This document shows, one piece after another, positions 26,918 to 36,220 of a stretch of 64,000 bases of DNA. The notes under the pieces are model-generated. The model ran no database searches and was not told the DNA's origin. It saw only the letters and a list, made by a program, of their open reading frames with translations. This DNA is from Haloechinothrix aidingensis (GTDB lineage: Bacteria > Actinomycetota > Actinomycetes > Mycobacteriales > Pseudonocardiaceae): NCBI RefSeq assembly GCF_013450155.1, contig NZ_JACCKD010000001.1, positions 1 through 64,000 on the forward strand, given 5' to 3'. A program made the translations under genes and the position numbers. How positions within the stretch are numbered: position 1 is the first letter of the stretch; every line of letters begins with the position of its first letter.

Positions 26918-27388
26918 TTAACCATTCTCTGCACGCAATTTAATTCCCCGCAGCGTCGCCTCGATGTTCGACTGGTTGCTGGCGGCCCTGTCCTCTACAC
27001 CGTTGATCACATCCAGCACACGGCCCAGCCACCGCGGGCGCCGGTCCCACGTGCTCTCCACCAGCTTGCACCCCTGACCACTCGGTTCGATGTCGTACTG
27101 CCACCGCGCCGCCTTCACCGGCCCGGCCGTCACCTCGAACGCGAACCGCTTACCACGATCCGCGTCGGTGATACGCGCGACCGTCATCCAACGCTGCCAA
27201 CCTTTCCGGTTTCGCCCGACAAATCGGGCGCCGACCTCGGAACGGGTCATGCCACCCAGCCAGCGATAGCCTTCGTACTCCGCGGCACATTCGGCGAGCA
27301 CGCCGGGGTCGCTGATTATCTCGTACACGCGTTCGGCGGGAGCGTCGATCTGGGTCTCCGCGGTCGCGTCGGGCCGTACGTCCGTCAT
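26918..27388 (-). CDS. SRPBCC (START-like / polyketide cyclase-type) protein
   Basis: The 156 residues show the SRPBCC pattern: TAETQIDAPAERVYEIISDP at the N terminus, then a beta-rich middle (FVGRNRKGWQRWMTVARIT, FAFEVTAGPVKAARWQYDIE) and a long C-terminal helix (NGVEDRAASNQSNIEATLRGI). These domains bind hydrophobic ligands in a deep pocket; the ligand here is unknown. The gene ends 14 bases before the enolase-TupA fusion on the same strand, so the two are likely one operon. A lipid-linked intermediate as ligand would fit a surface-polymer pathway but is speculation. Confidence 0.78.
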   Translation of the reverse strand: MTDVRPDATAETQIDAPAERVYEIISDPGVLAECAAEYEGYRWLGGMTRSEVGARFVGRNRKGWQRWMTVARITDADRGKRFAFEVTAGPVKAARWQYDIEPSGQGCKLVESTWDRRPRWLGRVLDVINGVEDRAASNQSNIEATLRGIKLRAENG

Positions 27389-27531
27389 CCTCGTCCTCCA
27401 CCTCGTCGGTCACCGGCGTCGTTGCGCACGTCCCGGGGACGGTCCCCGATACCCGGAGACCATCGGTACGCGAATTCCGCGTTCAGGCTAGCCGGTCCCT
27501 ACCGGCCGGTCACAACTCGCCGGGCGGCTTC

Positions 27532-29919
27532 TCACTGGCGGCGCAGGGCGCGCGTGATGCCGGCGGCCACCGTGGTGGCCAGCACCCATCCGGACGCGGT
27601 GAAGCCGGTAGCCACCCACTTGTCGACGCCACCCATGTGCCAGCGACCCTTGTTGCCGAAGTCGACGATCGGAACGAGCAGATCCACCGTGTGCAGCACC
27701 GGGTTCCACTCCAGCCCCGTGTCGTCGACGTTGACCACGCACCGCGGGCCGTTGACCTGGAAGCGTTCCGGGTGGTTCACACAGTCGTCCGTGCCGAGGC
27801 CGAACCAGAGGCTGCCGGCCACCAGCAACGCGAGCAGCCACCCCAGCGCCCGCATCGGGCGGTAGCCGTAGCCGACCATCGCCCGTTGCATCCAGCTCCA
27901 CAACCGGACCCCTGGGCCGAGCATGCGGGACCCCCTGGCCAGTGCCTCGTACCGGTACTGCTCCTTGCGTATCGAGACGGTCGTGGCATGTTCCTCGTTA
28001 CCGCTGGTCCGCAACATGTTCGCCAGCTGGTCGTACGGTCCGGGGCGATATCCCTGCATCGCGTCGCGCAGCCACCGGATCCGCCGCTCGACCTCGGCGT
28101 CGTCTTCCAGATCGATCGGGTTGCGCAGCGCGTCGTAGCGGAACTCCTCGAGCTCGACCCCGCGCGTGGCTTGCCACAGTTGCGAGTTGTCGTCCAGCGT
28201 CCCGCAGCCGGTCCTGCGCAGCACCACGCGGCCGTCCGGCGGTTCGTGCGGTGCCATCAGCAGCTCTTCGGCCACGAGGTCGGAGGCGTCCAGCGCGGTC
28301 CCGCCCGCGCGAGGTCCACGCCCGTCGCCGCGACTGTGCCTCTCGGGAAGCGAGCGCAGCCGTGCGCCGTCGATGCTGACGCGACGGGTCACGACCGCCC
28401 CGTCCAGGTTGACACCCCCCTCTGCGAGGACGTTCGCCGACTCCGACCGGGACAGCACCAGGTCCCGCCCGACGCGGGCGGTTCGCATATCCAGCGAGTA
28501 GCTGCGGAACGTCCGCTGGGCAGGCTGGGTGAGCTGGGTGCCGGCCAGCTCCACGTTGTCCCCCACCTGCACGGCCTGCAGCTGGACCGTGCCGGCGATC
28601 ACGCTATCGCTGAGGTTGATGTTGCCCGATACCTGGGTACGCGGGGCCGCAAGGACGTCCCTTCCGGGATGATGCAGGCCCACATTCGTGGCCAGCACGT
28701 TCCCGCCGACGCGAAGGTCACCGAGCCGCAGCTGCCCTTCCGCGATCAGCCCGCCGGCCTGGATGTCCCCGCTGATATCGCTGCCGTCCAGGTGGAGAGC
28801 GCGGTCGTAGTACGGCGGTGCCTCGCCACGCCGCACCGCGATCCTGCCGCGGGCGAGGTGCAGCGAGCCGCCCACAACGGCATTGACCATGCGCACCGTG
28901 CCGTTGCTGACGAACCCGTCGCCGCACTCGATGTTGCCGTCCACCCGCAAGCGATCGGCGGCGATCGCCGGTCGCGGGTCGATCTCGGGATCACCCGAGC
29001 TCATCGCACCGGACCAGCTGTCCACCGCGACCGGGCTCTCCGGGTTGATCGTGATCCACGCGCCCCGCAGCAGGACGTCCCCGTGCACGTGGGCGTGCGA
29101 CAGGAAGACCGAGCCGCGCGCGGTGAACGCGCGCGACGGTGCACTGCGCGCGGAATGGGGGAGGGACTCACACACCAGCAACCCGCCGACGACGGCGCCG
29201 CTGGCGTTGAGCGCGACGCCCCGGCCGTTGTCCAGCCGCGCCTCGGCGAGGTTGACGTTGCCGCCTGTGCGCAGTCCCGGTGCCCATACCTCGCCCGTTG
29301 TCGTCATGCGGTATGCCAGCAGCGCCCCGTTGATCCGGATGCGGTCGGCGTGCAGCGCGTACCCCGCGGCGTCCTCGATGACGCTGCCTGCCAGCACGAC
29401 GGAGCCGTCGACGACCGCATCGGTGAGGTTGACCGCCGCCCTGCGACCACGGCCCCCATCGAGCACCGCGGTGGATGTCCCGGTACCCGCGCTGTCGGTG
29501 CTGCCCCGCTCGGACCGCACCGTGCTGTTGATCAGCCGCACATCGTTCTTGCTGTGCAGGTTCCGCGCACGCAGGCCCGGCAGCCAGCAACTGTTGAACA
29601 TCAGCCCCAGCAGCCCGGCCTCCCGCACGTCGGGGGGATTCTCGAAGCGGCAGTTGGTGAACCGCAGCAAGTAGTCCAGCTCCGCGCCCCGCAGGTCGAG
29701 CGTGCCGGTGATGTAGCAACCCTCGCGCTGGAAGATCGGCGCGTTGGCACGCTGCCCCTTCCTGCGCAGGATCCCGCCGGTCTTCGGGTCGATCAGTGCT
29801 TCGACGAGCTCGGCCGCGTCGACCTCGAAGCGCGGGTCGGGACCCGCGAAGGGGTCGTAGCTGTCGGGACCGCCCCCGGTTTCGTCCGCCGGATCACCGG
29901 CGACGTCGTCACTCGACAT
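27532..29919 (-). CDS. Membrane-anchored repeat protein, probable right-handed beta-helix
   Basis: I do not recognise a characterised function for this 795-residue protein. Most of it is built of short strand-turn units with spaced Gly/Asn (for example AVVDGSVVLAGSVIEDAAGY, INGALLAYRMTTTGEV, VGGNVLATNVGLHHPG, VSGNINLSDSVIAGTVQL), the look of a right-handed beta-helix or bactofilin/pentapeptide-like solenoid. The C terminus has two hydrophobic helices (ALGWLLALLVAGSLWFGLG and ATGFTASGWVLATTVAAGI) around a loop containing two cysteines. The ATG at 29919 has GGAGG nine bases upstream. A surface or cytoplasmic scaffold is possible. It is followed 143 bases later by the SRPBCC gene on the same strand. 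Confidence 0.7.
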   Translation of the reverse strand: MSSDDVAGDPADETGGGPDSYDPFAGPDPRFEVDAAELVEALIDPKTGGILRRKGQRANAPIFQREGCYITGTLDLRGAELDYLLRFTNCRFENPPDVREAGLLGLMFNSCWLPGLRARNLHSKNDVRLINSTVRSERGSTDSAGTGTSTAVLDGGRGRRAAVNLTDAVVDGSVVLAGSVIEDAAGYALHADRIRINGALLAYRMTTTGEVWAPGLRTGGNVNLAEARLDNGRGVALNASGAVVGGLLVCESLPHSARSAPSRAFTARGSVFLSHAHVHGDVLLRGAWITINPESPVAVDSWSGAMSSGDPEIDPRPAIAADRLRVDGNIECGDGFVSNGTVRMVNAVVGGSLHLARGRIAVRRGEAPPYYDRALHLDGSDISGDIQAGGLIAEGQLRLGDLRVGGNVLATNVGLHHPGRDVLAAPRTQVSGNINLSDSVIAGTVQLQAVQVGDNVELAGTQLTQPAQRTFRSYSLDMRTARVGRDLVLSRSESANVLAEGGVNLDGAVVTRRVSIDGARLRSLPERHSRGDGRGPRAGGTALDASDLVAEELLMAPHEPPDGRVVLRRTGCGTLDDNSQLWQATRGVELEEFRYDALRNPIDLEDDAEVERRIRWLRDAMQGYRPGPYDQLANMLRTSGNEEHATTVSIRKEQYRYEALARGSRMLGPGVRLWSWMQRAMVGYGYRPMRALGWLLALLVAGSLWFGLGTDDCVNHPERFQVNGPRCVVNVDDTGLEWNPVLHTVDLLVPIVDFGNKGRWHMGGVDKWVATGFTASGWVLATTVAAGITRALRRQ

Positions 29920-30080
29920 GCCTGCTCGCCTCCCCATCGCGGCCGTCGACTCCTCGCGGCCTGCCACGGCGTACCACCGTCACCGACCGCTGTCACGAGT
30001 AACCGACGATCCCACCGGCACGCCGGTTCCACGTCAACCGCATGTTCCACCGATCGGCGCAGCCCCCAGCCGGAGCGGGT

Positions 30081-30135
30081 GGAGCCGAATGTCACGTTCG
30101 GCTCCTTAGAAGGAACCGAGGTCACCTTCGGCTCC
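30081..30135. repeat. Long palindromic repeat, copy 2
   Basis: Two half-hairpins, GGAGCCGAA-TTCGGCTCC and GGAACCGAGGTCACCTTCGGCTCC, are joined by TTAGAA; the whole unit is also a long imperfect palindrome. It lies 23 bases after the stop of the amino-acid transporter ATPase gene and before the start region of the beta-helix gene. It belongs to the same family as the copies at 6505, 48984 and 49895. Confidence 0.75.
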
Positions 30136-30157
30136 CATGCCGGTGGCGTGTGCCCGG

Positions 30158-30931
30158 CTACTCGCCGGAATGGGTCGGGTTCAGCACCCTGGCGAGGAAG
30201 GTGCGGGTGCGCTCGTGGTGCGGATCGGCGATCACCTGGCTCGGCGGGCCTTGCTCGACGAGCACCCCCTCGTCCATGAACAGCACACGGTCGGCGACCT
30301 CACGGGCGAACTGCATCTCGTGAGTGACCACGAGCATGGTCATACCTTCCTCGGCCAGCTGCCGCATCGCGCCGAGCACATCCCCGACCAGCTCCGGGTC
30401 CAGCGCCGACGTGGGCTCGTCGAACAGCATCACCTCGGGGTTCATCGACAGTGCCCTGGCGATCGCGACCCGCTGCTGCTGCCCGCCGGACAGCTGCGGT
30501 GGGTAGGAGCTCGCCTTCTCCGCTACCCCGACCTTGGCAAGGTTCTCCCTGGCGACACGCTCGGCCTCACTCTTGGATCTGCGCAGCACGCGGCGCTGAG
30601 CGATCGTCACATTGTCCATTACGGACAGATGACCGAACAGGTTGAACTGCTGGAACACCATCCCGATCATGCGGCGTGCCGCGTCGATGTCCACGTCCCT
30701 GTGGGTCAGCTCCACACCGGAGACGTGCACGCTGCCCGCCGTCGGCACCTCCAGCATGTTCACACAACGCAACAAAGTGGACTTGCCGGAACCGGACGGC
30801 CCGATCACACAGACGACCTCGCCTGCCTCGACCGTGACGTCGATACCGGAAAGCACCTCGAGCTCACCGAACGATTTGGACAGTCCCCGGATCTCGACTA
30901 TCCGGCCCGATCCGTCGCCTGCGGCACTCAC
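30158..30931 (-). CDS. glnQ: Polar amino acid ABC importer, ATP-binding subunit (GlnQ type)
   Basis: This subunit powers uptake of glutamate/glutamine-type amino acids. The 257 residues hold Walker [10 protein letters not shown], the family stretch [20 protein letters not shown], the signature [15 protein letters not shown], Walker [16 protein letters not shown] and the His switch VVTHEM. The GTG start overlaps the permease stop as GTGA, with AGGAG upstream, so it is the last gene of the importer operon. A palindromic repeat follows its stop and may end transcription. The amino acid preference cannot be fixed from sequence. Confidence 0.92.
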   Translation of the reverse strand: MSAAGDGSGRIVEIRGLSKSFGELEVLSGIDVTVEAGEVVCVIGPSGSGKSTLLRCVNMLEVPTAGSVHVSGVELTHRDVDIDAARRMIGMVFQQFNLFGHLSVMDNVTIAQRRVLRRSKSEAERVARENLAKVGVAEKASSYPPQLSGGQQQRVAIARALSMNPEVMLFDEPTSALDPELVGDVLGAMRQLAEEGMTMLVVTHEMQFAREVADRVLFMDEGVLVEQGPPSQVIADPHHERTRTFLARVLNPTHSGE

Positions 30932-31821
30932 CGGCGCTCCTTTGCCTGTCGAGCTTCGAGACGGCGCACTGCGTAGCCGAGCGGCACAGTGATCACCAGG
31001 TACGTTGCCCCCGCCAGCAGCAGCGGCGTCGACGTGGCGAACTCGATCGACACGTCGCGTCCGAGCTTGGTCAGCTCGGTCGTGGCCGCCGTCAGCCCCA
31101 GCGCGAAGACCAGTGACGAGTCCTTGAACAGCAGGATCAGCTCGTTGGTCAGCGGCGGGATCACGATGCGGATGGCCTGCGGGACGACGATCGTGACCAT
31201 CGCGCGGGAGTAGGACATGCCGAGCGACCGTGCGGCCTCCATCTGCCCGCGCGGCACAGCCTGGATACCCGCGCGGAACGTCTCGGCGAGGTACGCGGCG
31301 GCCACCAGGCCGAGCGCGAGAGCCACGGTTCCGTAGATCCCGAACGGCAACGAGAAGCCAGGGAAGGCGATGGGCAGGCCGAAGCCGATCAGGATGAACA
31401 CGAGCAGCGCGGGCAGGCCACGGAACACCTCGATGAACACCAGTGCCACGATTCGGTTCGGAACCGCCGACGACAGCCGCATCAGCGCGACGACAAGCCC
31501 CAGCGCGAAACCGAAAACGTAGCCGGTGATCGTGAAGATCACCGTGTTCTTCATCGCCACGGTGATCAGCTCGGGGAACATCGACGCTGCCGAGGTACCG
31601 TCGAAGAAGCCGCGCTGCACCCGCTCCCAGTCCGCGACAAGGACCAGTGTGAGCGCCACCGCGACGAACAGCGTGTACTGCACGGCCTGGCTGATCTGGC
31701 GACGACGGCGCGGGCTGAAGCGCGCACTCCCGGGAAGTCCGGTGCCACGCGGCTCGGTCACGGTGGCGGGATCGTTCATACCGACCATGCCGGAACCGTC
31801 CTCATGAGTGGGGCCATTCAC
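30928..31821 (-). CDS. Polar amino acid ABC importer, permease subunit
   Basis: A His/Glu/Gln/Arg-type permease of about 297 residues. An N-terminal cytoplasmic stretch with an Arg cluster (RFSPRRRRQ) precedes the first helix ([14 protein letters not shown]). The EAA-like loop is seen in [26 protein letters not shown], which docks the ATPase. Several starts are possible: GTG 31821 with AAGGTG upstream, TTG 31830 too close to that site, and ATG 31788. It probably works as a homodimer, as only one permease gene is present. It overlaps the ATPase gene by four bases. Confidence 0.88.
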   Translation of the reverse strand: MNGPTHEDGSGMVGMNDPATVTEPRGTGLPGSARFSPRRRRQISQAVQYTLFVAVALTLVLVADWERVQRGFFDGTSAASMFPELITVAMKNTVIFTITGYVFGFALGLVVALMRLSSAVPNRIVALVFIEVFRGLPALLVFILIGFGLPIAFPGFSLPFGIYGTVALALGLVAAAYLAETFRAGIQAVPRGQMEAARSLGMSYSRAMVTIVVPQAIRIVIPPLTNELILLFKDSSLVFALGLTAATTELTKLGRDVSIEFATSTPLLLAGATYLVITVPLGYAVRRLEARQAKERR

Positions 31822-31991
31822 GTCAACCAATCACCTTCGTCACGCCCGTCCACCTGGCAGCGGTCAGCGAGCACGGACCGCCGATCCGACCACGGGACGT
31901 TACACGCCACCGGGTGCGTCCCGGACGGCCCTTCGTCCGCAGCGGAGGCGGGTAACCCACCGTGTCGCCGTCATCTCGGGCTGTTCACCGG

Positions 31992-32022
31992 GCATGCCGC
32001 ACGCGCGGCGCGTGCGGCATGC
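31992..32022 (-). terminator. Strong hairpin between binding-protein and permease genes
   Basis: GCATGCCGCACGC and GCGTGCGGCATGC form a perfect 13-base stem around a five-base loop. It sits in the 245-base gap after the binding-protein gene and before the permease gene. In this position it probably lowers read-through or protects the upstream mRNA end, giving more binding protein than permease. No T-run follows. Confidence 0.65.
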
Positions 32023-32066
32023 TCACCGGCGGTCCCCGGACGGCTCGTGATCGGCTCTCCGGGACC

Positions 32067-32906
32067 TTACTCCGTGGGCGGCGCGCCGAACCACTTCTCG
32101 AAGATCTCGGCGTAGGTACCGTCCTCGCGCGCTTCAGCAAGCACCTCGTTGATCACCGAGACCAGCTCCGGGTTGCCGTCCTTCTGGACACCGAAGCCGT
32201 ACTGGGCTTCCAGGTCGATGACCTCGGCCAGTTCGTACTCCTCGGCGACGTCCGGGTTCTCCAACCAGGTGTTCTCCACGACCGGCAGGTCCTGCAGCGC
32301 CACGTCGATCGTGCCCGCCTGCAGTGCCTGCAGCTGGGCGCCGGAGTTGGGGAACTCGGCAGGCTCGAAGCCCTCCTCCTCGGCGTGGTTCAGGCTCGTC
32401 GTACCGGCCTGCACACCCAGTGACAGGTCCTGCTCGCGCACGTCGTCGAGGCTCTCCACCCCGGAGCCCTGCTCGACCATGAGCCCGAGGATCTCGTCGA
32501 AGTAGGGGTCGGAGAAGTCCAGGTTCTCCTCGCGCTCGGGCAGGATCGTCATGGCGGCGGCACCGACGTCGCACTGGCCCGCGTTGAGCGCCGTGCCACT
32601 CTGGATCACATCGAACTCGATGTCGACGATCTCCTGCTCGACGCCGAGTTCCTCGGCCACGAGGTCCATCAGGTCGACGTCGAAGCCGACGACTTCACCG
32701 TCCTCGGTGAACTGGAACGGCTCGTAGGGCAGGTTGGTGCACACCGTCAGCTTTCCGGGGTTGACGAGGTCGACCTCCTCGGCGGCCGCGTCGGCGTCAT
32801 CGGCCTCGTCCGTGTCCGATCCGTTGTCCCCGCACGCGGCCACGGTGAGGGTCAGCGCGAACGCGGGAACGAAAGCAAGCTTTCTGAGCTTGGGGTGACG
32901 TGCCAC
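32067..32906 (-). CDS. Polar amino acid ABC importer, substrate-binding lipoprotein
   Basis: Extracytoplasmic binding protein of family 3 (279 residues). A signal peptide with lipobox TVAACG near residue 25 predicts a lipid anchor, followed by a very acidic linker (DNGSDTDEADDADAAAEE). The binding fold shows KLTVCTNLPYEPFQF, VVGFDVDLMDLVAEELG, GAAAMTILPEREENLDFSDPY and LGVQAGTTSLN, the usual ligand-contact regions for Glu/Gln-type solutes. The GTG at 32906 has GAGGAG seven bases upstream. It is the first gene of the importer operon. Confidence 0.9.
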   Translation of the reverse strand: MARHPKLRKLAFVPAFALTLTVAACGDNGSDTDEADDADAAAEEVDLVNPGKLTVCTNLPYEPFQFTEDGEVVGFDVDLMDLVAEELGVEQEIVDIEFDVIQSGTALNAGQCDVGAAAMTILPEREENLDFSDPYFDEILGLMVEQGSGVESLDDVREQDLSLGVQAGTTSLNHAEEEGFEPAEFPNSGAQLQALQAGTIDVALQDLPVVENTWLENPDVAEEYELAEVIDLEAQYGFGVQKDGNPELVSVINEVLAEAREDGTYAEIFEKWFGAPPTE

Positions 32907-33075
32907 GGCAGTACTCCTCAACGATGTCTGTCAGGTTCGGTAGTCAGGATCTTTTCACCCGCACCCGCCGCGGAGAAGGATCGTTTCCCAGTCGCAATGT
33001 CAGGGGTGCTCCAGAGGTCGAGGCCCCCGGATGACCTCGATTCCTGGGCGGGAGCCGGGTGTTGCACCGGGCTTT

Positions 33076-34497
33076 TCACCCCTGGGCGTGCGCGTGCAGC
33101 AGGTGGGCGACGGCCAGGGTGACGCGCTCGGCCTGCTCGAGGTGCAGCCACTCGTCGGGCACGTGCGCGTTCGAGTCCGGCCCGAGTGCCCCGGTAACCA
33201 GGAACTGTGCTCGCGGGTAGCGCTTGCCCAGCATCCCCATGAACGGGATCGACCCACCGAGCCCGACACCCAGCCACGGCGCGCCGAAGATCGACTCGCT
33301 GACCCGGTCCAGCCCCTTGTCGAGCCACCCTGCCGGTGCGGGGGAGTCCCAGCCGTCCGCGTGCTCGGCTCCGGACACCTCGACCGGTGCCGAGTACGGC
33401 ACGTCCGTGGTCACCGCCCGCTCGATCGCGGCGAGCGCGGCACCGGAGTCCACCGTGGGCGGCAGCCGGAAGCTCAGCGCGAGGGTGGTCGCCGCGCGCA
33501 GGACATTGCCCGCATCGGCGGGGGCGGGCAGACCGTCGGCGCCGATCACCGACAGCGTGGGACGCCATGTGGTGTTCAGCAGCCGCTCGACCTCGTCGTC
33601 CGCGACCAGCCGCGTGCCGGGCGCGAGCGGGAACCCGCCACCCCCGCCGCCGGGAGCTGTCTCGACGACCCGTTCGGCCTCCCTCCTGCGATGCTCCGGG
33701 ATCTCGGCGTTGAGCTCCGGAACCACGATCTCGCCCGTACTCGCCTGCTCGACACGCTCCAGCAGCGCACGGGCCACCCGGAACGAGTCGGGCACGGCCC
33801 CGCTTGCCAACCCGGAATGCTGCCCGGACTCCAGCACCCGGACGGTCATCGTGAGCTGGGCGAGGCCGCGCAGGCTCGTGGTCAGCCACAGCCGTTCGTA
33901 GTCACTGCCCCCCGCGTCGAGGCAGACCACGAACCGCACATCGCCGAGCCTGTCGCCGAGATGGTCCAGGTAAGCGGGCAGGTCAGGACTGCCGGACTCC
34001 TCGCCGGTCTCCAGCAGCACCACCGCCCGGCCGTGTTCGCCCCCGGCGTGCCGTACTGCCTCCAGCGCGGTCAGCGCCGCGTAGCCGGCGTAGCCGTCGT
34101 CCGCGGCGCCTCTCCCGTAGAGACGGCCGTCGCGCAACACCGGAGTCCACGGGTCGAGCCCTTCGGACCACTGCCCGCCGGGTGGCTGCTTGTCCAGGTG
34201 CCCGTACAGCAGCACCGTGCCGGCGCGTTCCGCCTCGGCGCTTGTCGCGGGAACGTCCAGCAGCAGGAGCGGGGTCCGGCCGGGCAGCTCGACGATGTCC
34301 GCGGTGGCGCCTGGCAGGTCGCGTGTGGCGAACCACTCGCGCACGTGCTCGACGGCGACCCGCAGGTGACCGTTGCGCGCCCACTCGCCGTCGAAGGCCG
34401 GCGACAGCGCGGGGATCCGGATCAGGTCGGACAGGCTGGCGACGATGTTGCCGTCCCACACCTGACGTACATGTGATGCGAGTTCGTCGTGTTTCAC
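33076..34497 (-). CDS. M20 family metallopeptidase (dipeptidase-like)
   Basis: Zinc-dependent exo- or dipeptidase of 473 residues. The first metal His/Asp are in LLYGHLDKQP, the bridging Asp in RGAADDGYAGY, and the catalytic Glu pair in LLETGEESGSPDL; further ligands are in VVCLDAGGSD and GALGPDSNAHVPDEW near the C terminus. The inserted lid domain (VRVLESGQHSGLASG) is of the CNDP/M20F type, which favours cytosolic dipeptides. No signal peptide is present. A perfect Crp-type site lies 28 bases before the GTG start, so carbon or cAMP control is likely. Confidence 0.88.
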   Translation of the reverse strand: MKHDELASHVRQVWDGNIVASLSDLIRIPALSPAFDGEWARNGHLRVAVEHVREWFATRDLPGATADIVELPGRTPLLLLDVPATSAEAERAGTVLLYGHLDKQPPGGQWSEGLDPWTPVLRDGRLYGRGAADDGYAGYAALTALEAVRHAGGEHGRAVVLLETGEESGSPDLPAYLDHLGDRLGDVRFVVCLDAGGSDYERLWLTTSLRGLAQLTMTVRVLESGQHSGLASGAVPDSFRVARALLERVEQASTGEIVVPELNAEIPEHRRREAERVVETAPGGGGGGFPLAPGTRLVADDEVERLLNTTWRPTLSVIGADGLPAPADAGNVLRAATTLALSFRLPPTVDSGAALAAIERAVTTDVPYSAPVEVSGAEHADGWDSPAPAGWLDKGLDRVSESIFGAPWLGVGLGGSIPFMGMLGKRYPRAQFLVTGALGPDSNAHVPDEWLHLEQAERVTLAVAHLLHAHAQG

Positions 34498-34984
34498 GGA
34501 GCCGATCCTGCCACGAACAGTGCGTGTGAGTCAGATCACAGACTTCACCACCTTGTATCCGGGCCCGGTCCCGCCCCGGCGGGTCCGGGCCACCTGCCCG
34601 CGCGAGTGTGGACCGTCCCGCGCCGACCGTGAACAGGGATGTTCGCTCCGTACGGAACTCGATGGGCCGAAGGTGCAAGGGCCGACCCTCGGCACACCCA
34701 CCATCGGCACTCCGAATAGTTTGCGCAGCTCAGCACGGCTTGCCGGCAACGAATCCATGTCAAGTACTGCCCGCGCGGCGGCGCCTCGTGCCAGGATGTG
34801 AGCACAACAACCGAATACCGCCTCGCCGGCCACTTCGCGGTGACCGGCACGGCGGCACGTCAGCGTCGACGACCCGTCGACAACCTCCCTGTCACGCTCC
34901 AGACCCGGAGCCGGGGGAGGCTCGAGACACAGTCACAACACCCGCCACAAGTGGGTGTGCGACCGGTGGCAAAGGAGATCATGC
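34498..34984. other. Divergent intergenic region between the peptidase and bkd operons
   Basis: This gap of nearly 490 bases holds a perfect Crp-type site at its left end and presumably both divergent promoters. A minus-strand TTGACA (34754-34759) followed by the 10-base palindrome TTGCCGGCAA is visible but not followed by a convincing gene. A possible minus-strand frame from 34833 has poor codon use and no family resemblance, so I do not call it. The bkdA ribosome site AAAGGAGATC is at the right edge. Confidence 0.5.
34525..34540. promoter_or_regulatory. Crp/GlxR-type operator
   Basis: TGTGAGTCAGATCACA matches the Crp consensus TGTGA-N6-TCACA exactly. It lies 28 bases upstream of the M20 peptidase start and over 440 bases from bkdA. 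Such closeness to a start usually means repression or overlap with the promoter. Confidence 0.65.
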
Positions 34985-36220
34985 ATGTCGTCCCCCGAGA
35001 CGTGGACGCACCCGGAGCCAGGGGCGGTCCCTGCCGCCACAGCGGCTCAACCGACCCCCGAACAGGTGATCGCGGGCTTGCGTGCAACCACAGAAGGTGG
35101 CACCGAACTCACACAGCTACTCACGCCGGAAGGTGAACGAGTAGCCTCACCCATTTTCGATGGCTTCGTATCCGACATCGGTGCGGAGCAACTCCGCGGC
35201 CTGTACCGCGACATGGTTCTGGTGCGCAGAGCCGACAGGGAAGGCAACGCGCTGCAACGTCAGGGGCAGCTCGGCATCTGGGTACCGCTGCTCGGCCAGG
35301 AAGCCGCCCAGATCGGGTCGGGACGCGCACTGCGGCCCACCGACATGGCGTTCCCCAGCTACCGGGAGCACGGCGTCGCATGGGCGCGCGGCGTCGACCT
35401 GAAGGACATCCTCGGCATCTTCCGCTGCACGGACCAGGGCAGCTGGGACTTCCAGGGCAGCAGGCTGCACCCGTACACCATCGTCATCGGCAACCAGGTC
35501 GTCAACGCCGTCGGCTATGCCATGGGGCAGAAGTTCGACGGCAAGGTCGGCAACGCCTCCGACGAGGGCAAGGCAGCCGACTCCGACGAGGCGACCATCA
35601 CCTACTTCGGGGACGGCGCCACGAGCCAGGGCGACGTGCACGAAGGCTTCGTCTGGTCATCCGTGTACGACGCCCCCGTCGTGTTCTTCTGCCAGAACAA
35701 CCAGTGGGCCATCTCCGAGCCGACCGAGCGGCAGTCGCGCTTGCCGCTCTACCAGCGCGCACGCGGTTACGGGTTCCCCGGTGTGCGCGTGGACGGCAAC
35801 GACGTGCTCGCCTGCCTCGCGGTGACGCGGTGGGCACTGCACACCTGTCGCAACGGCAACGGTCCCGTACTCATCGAGGCGTTCACCTACCGTATGGGCG
35901 CGCACACCACCTCGGACGACCCGACGCGCTACCGGTTGTCCGAGGAGCTGGAGGTCTGGCGGCTGAAGGACCCGATCGAGCGGGTGCGCGCGCATCTGAC
36001 CCGCACCGACGGCGCTGATCAGGAGTTCTTCGACGCCGTCGACGCCGAGGCCGACGAGTTCGCGGCCGAGCTGCGGGACTTCTGCGTGAACATGCCGGAC
36101 CCGCCACCGGAGAGGATCTTCTCCAACGTCTACGCCGACCCGTCGCCCGCGCTGGACGCGCAACGCGACAGCTACCTCTCCTACCTGGCCGGTTTCGAGA
36201 GCACGGCAGGTGAAGGGTGA
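34985..36220 (+). CDS. bkdA: Branched-chain 2-oxoacid dehydrogenase E1 component, alpha subunit
   Basis: With the beta subunit this thiamine-diphosphate enzyme decarboxylates branched-chain 2-oxo acids (or pyruvate) and acylates the E2 lipoyl group. The 411 residues contain the ThDP motif YFGDGATSQGDVHEG ending in NNQWAIS, the phosphorylation-loop-like region YRMGAHTTSDDPTRYR, and PSYREHGVAWARGVD near the active site. The N-terminal 50 residues are an Ala/Pro/Thr-rich extension. The ATG at 34985 has AAAGGAG upstream. The next gene starts at its stop codon. Branched-chain substrates rather than pyruvate are inferred from the alpha/beta/E2 three-gene layout. Confidence 0.9.
   Translation: MSSPETWTHPEPGAVPAATAAQPTPEQVIAGLRATTEGGTELTQLLTPEGERVASPIFDGFVSDIGAEQLRGLYRDMVLVRRADREGNALQRQGQLGIWVPLLGQEAAQIGSGRALRPTDMAFPSYREHGVAWARGVDLKDILGIFRCTDQGSWDFQGSRLHPYTIVIGNQVVNAVGYAMGQKFDGKVGNASDEGKAADSDEATITYFGDGATSQGDVHEGFVWSSVYDAPVVFFCQNNQWAISEPTERQSRLPLYQRARGYGFPGVRVDGNDVLACLAVTRWALHTCRNGNGPVLIEAFTYRMGAHTTSDDPTRYRLSEELEVWRLKDPIERVRAHLTRTDGADQEFFDAVDAEADEFAAELRDFCVNMPDPPPERIFSNVYADPSPALDAQRDSYLSYLAGFESTAGEG

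Noticed and set aside
24876-30279. Very long open frames on the plus strand opposite the enolase-TupA and beta-helix genes
   Set aside because: They are antisense shadows of high-GC genes: Arg/Pro/His/Ala-rich without domains, while the minus-strand frames have clear families and ribosome sites.
34531-34833. Minus-strand frame of about 100 codons in the peptidase-bkd gap, behind a TTGACA
   Set aside because: Third-position GC is low for this genome, the end is Arg/Gly-rich noise and I see no family; kept only as part of the intergenic description.
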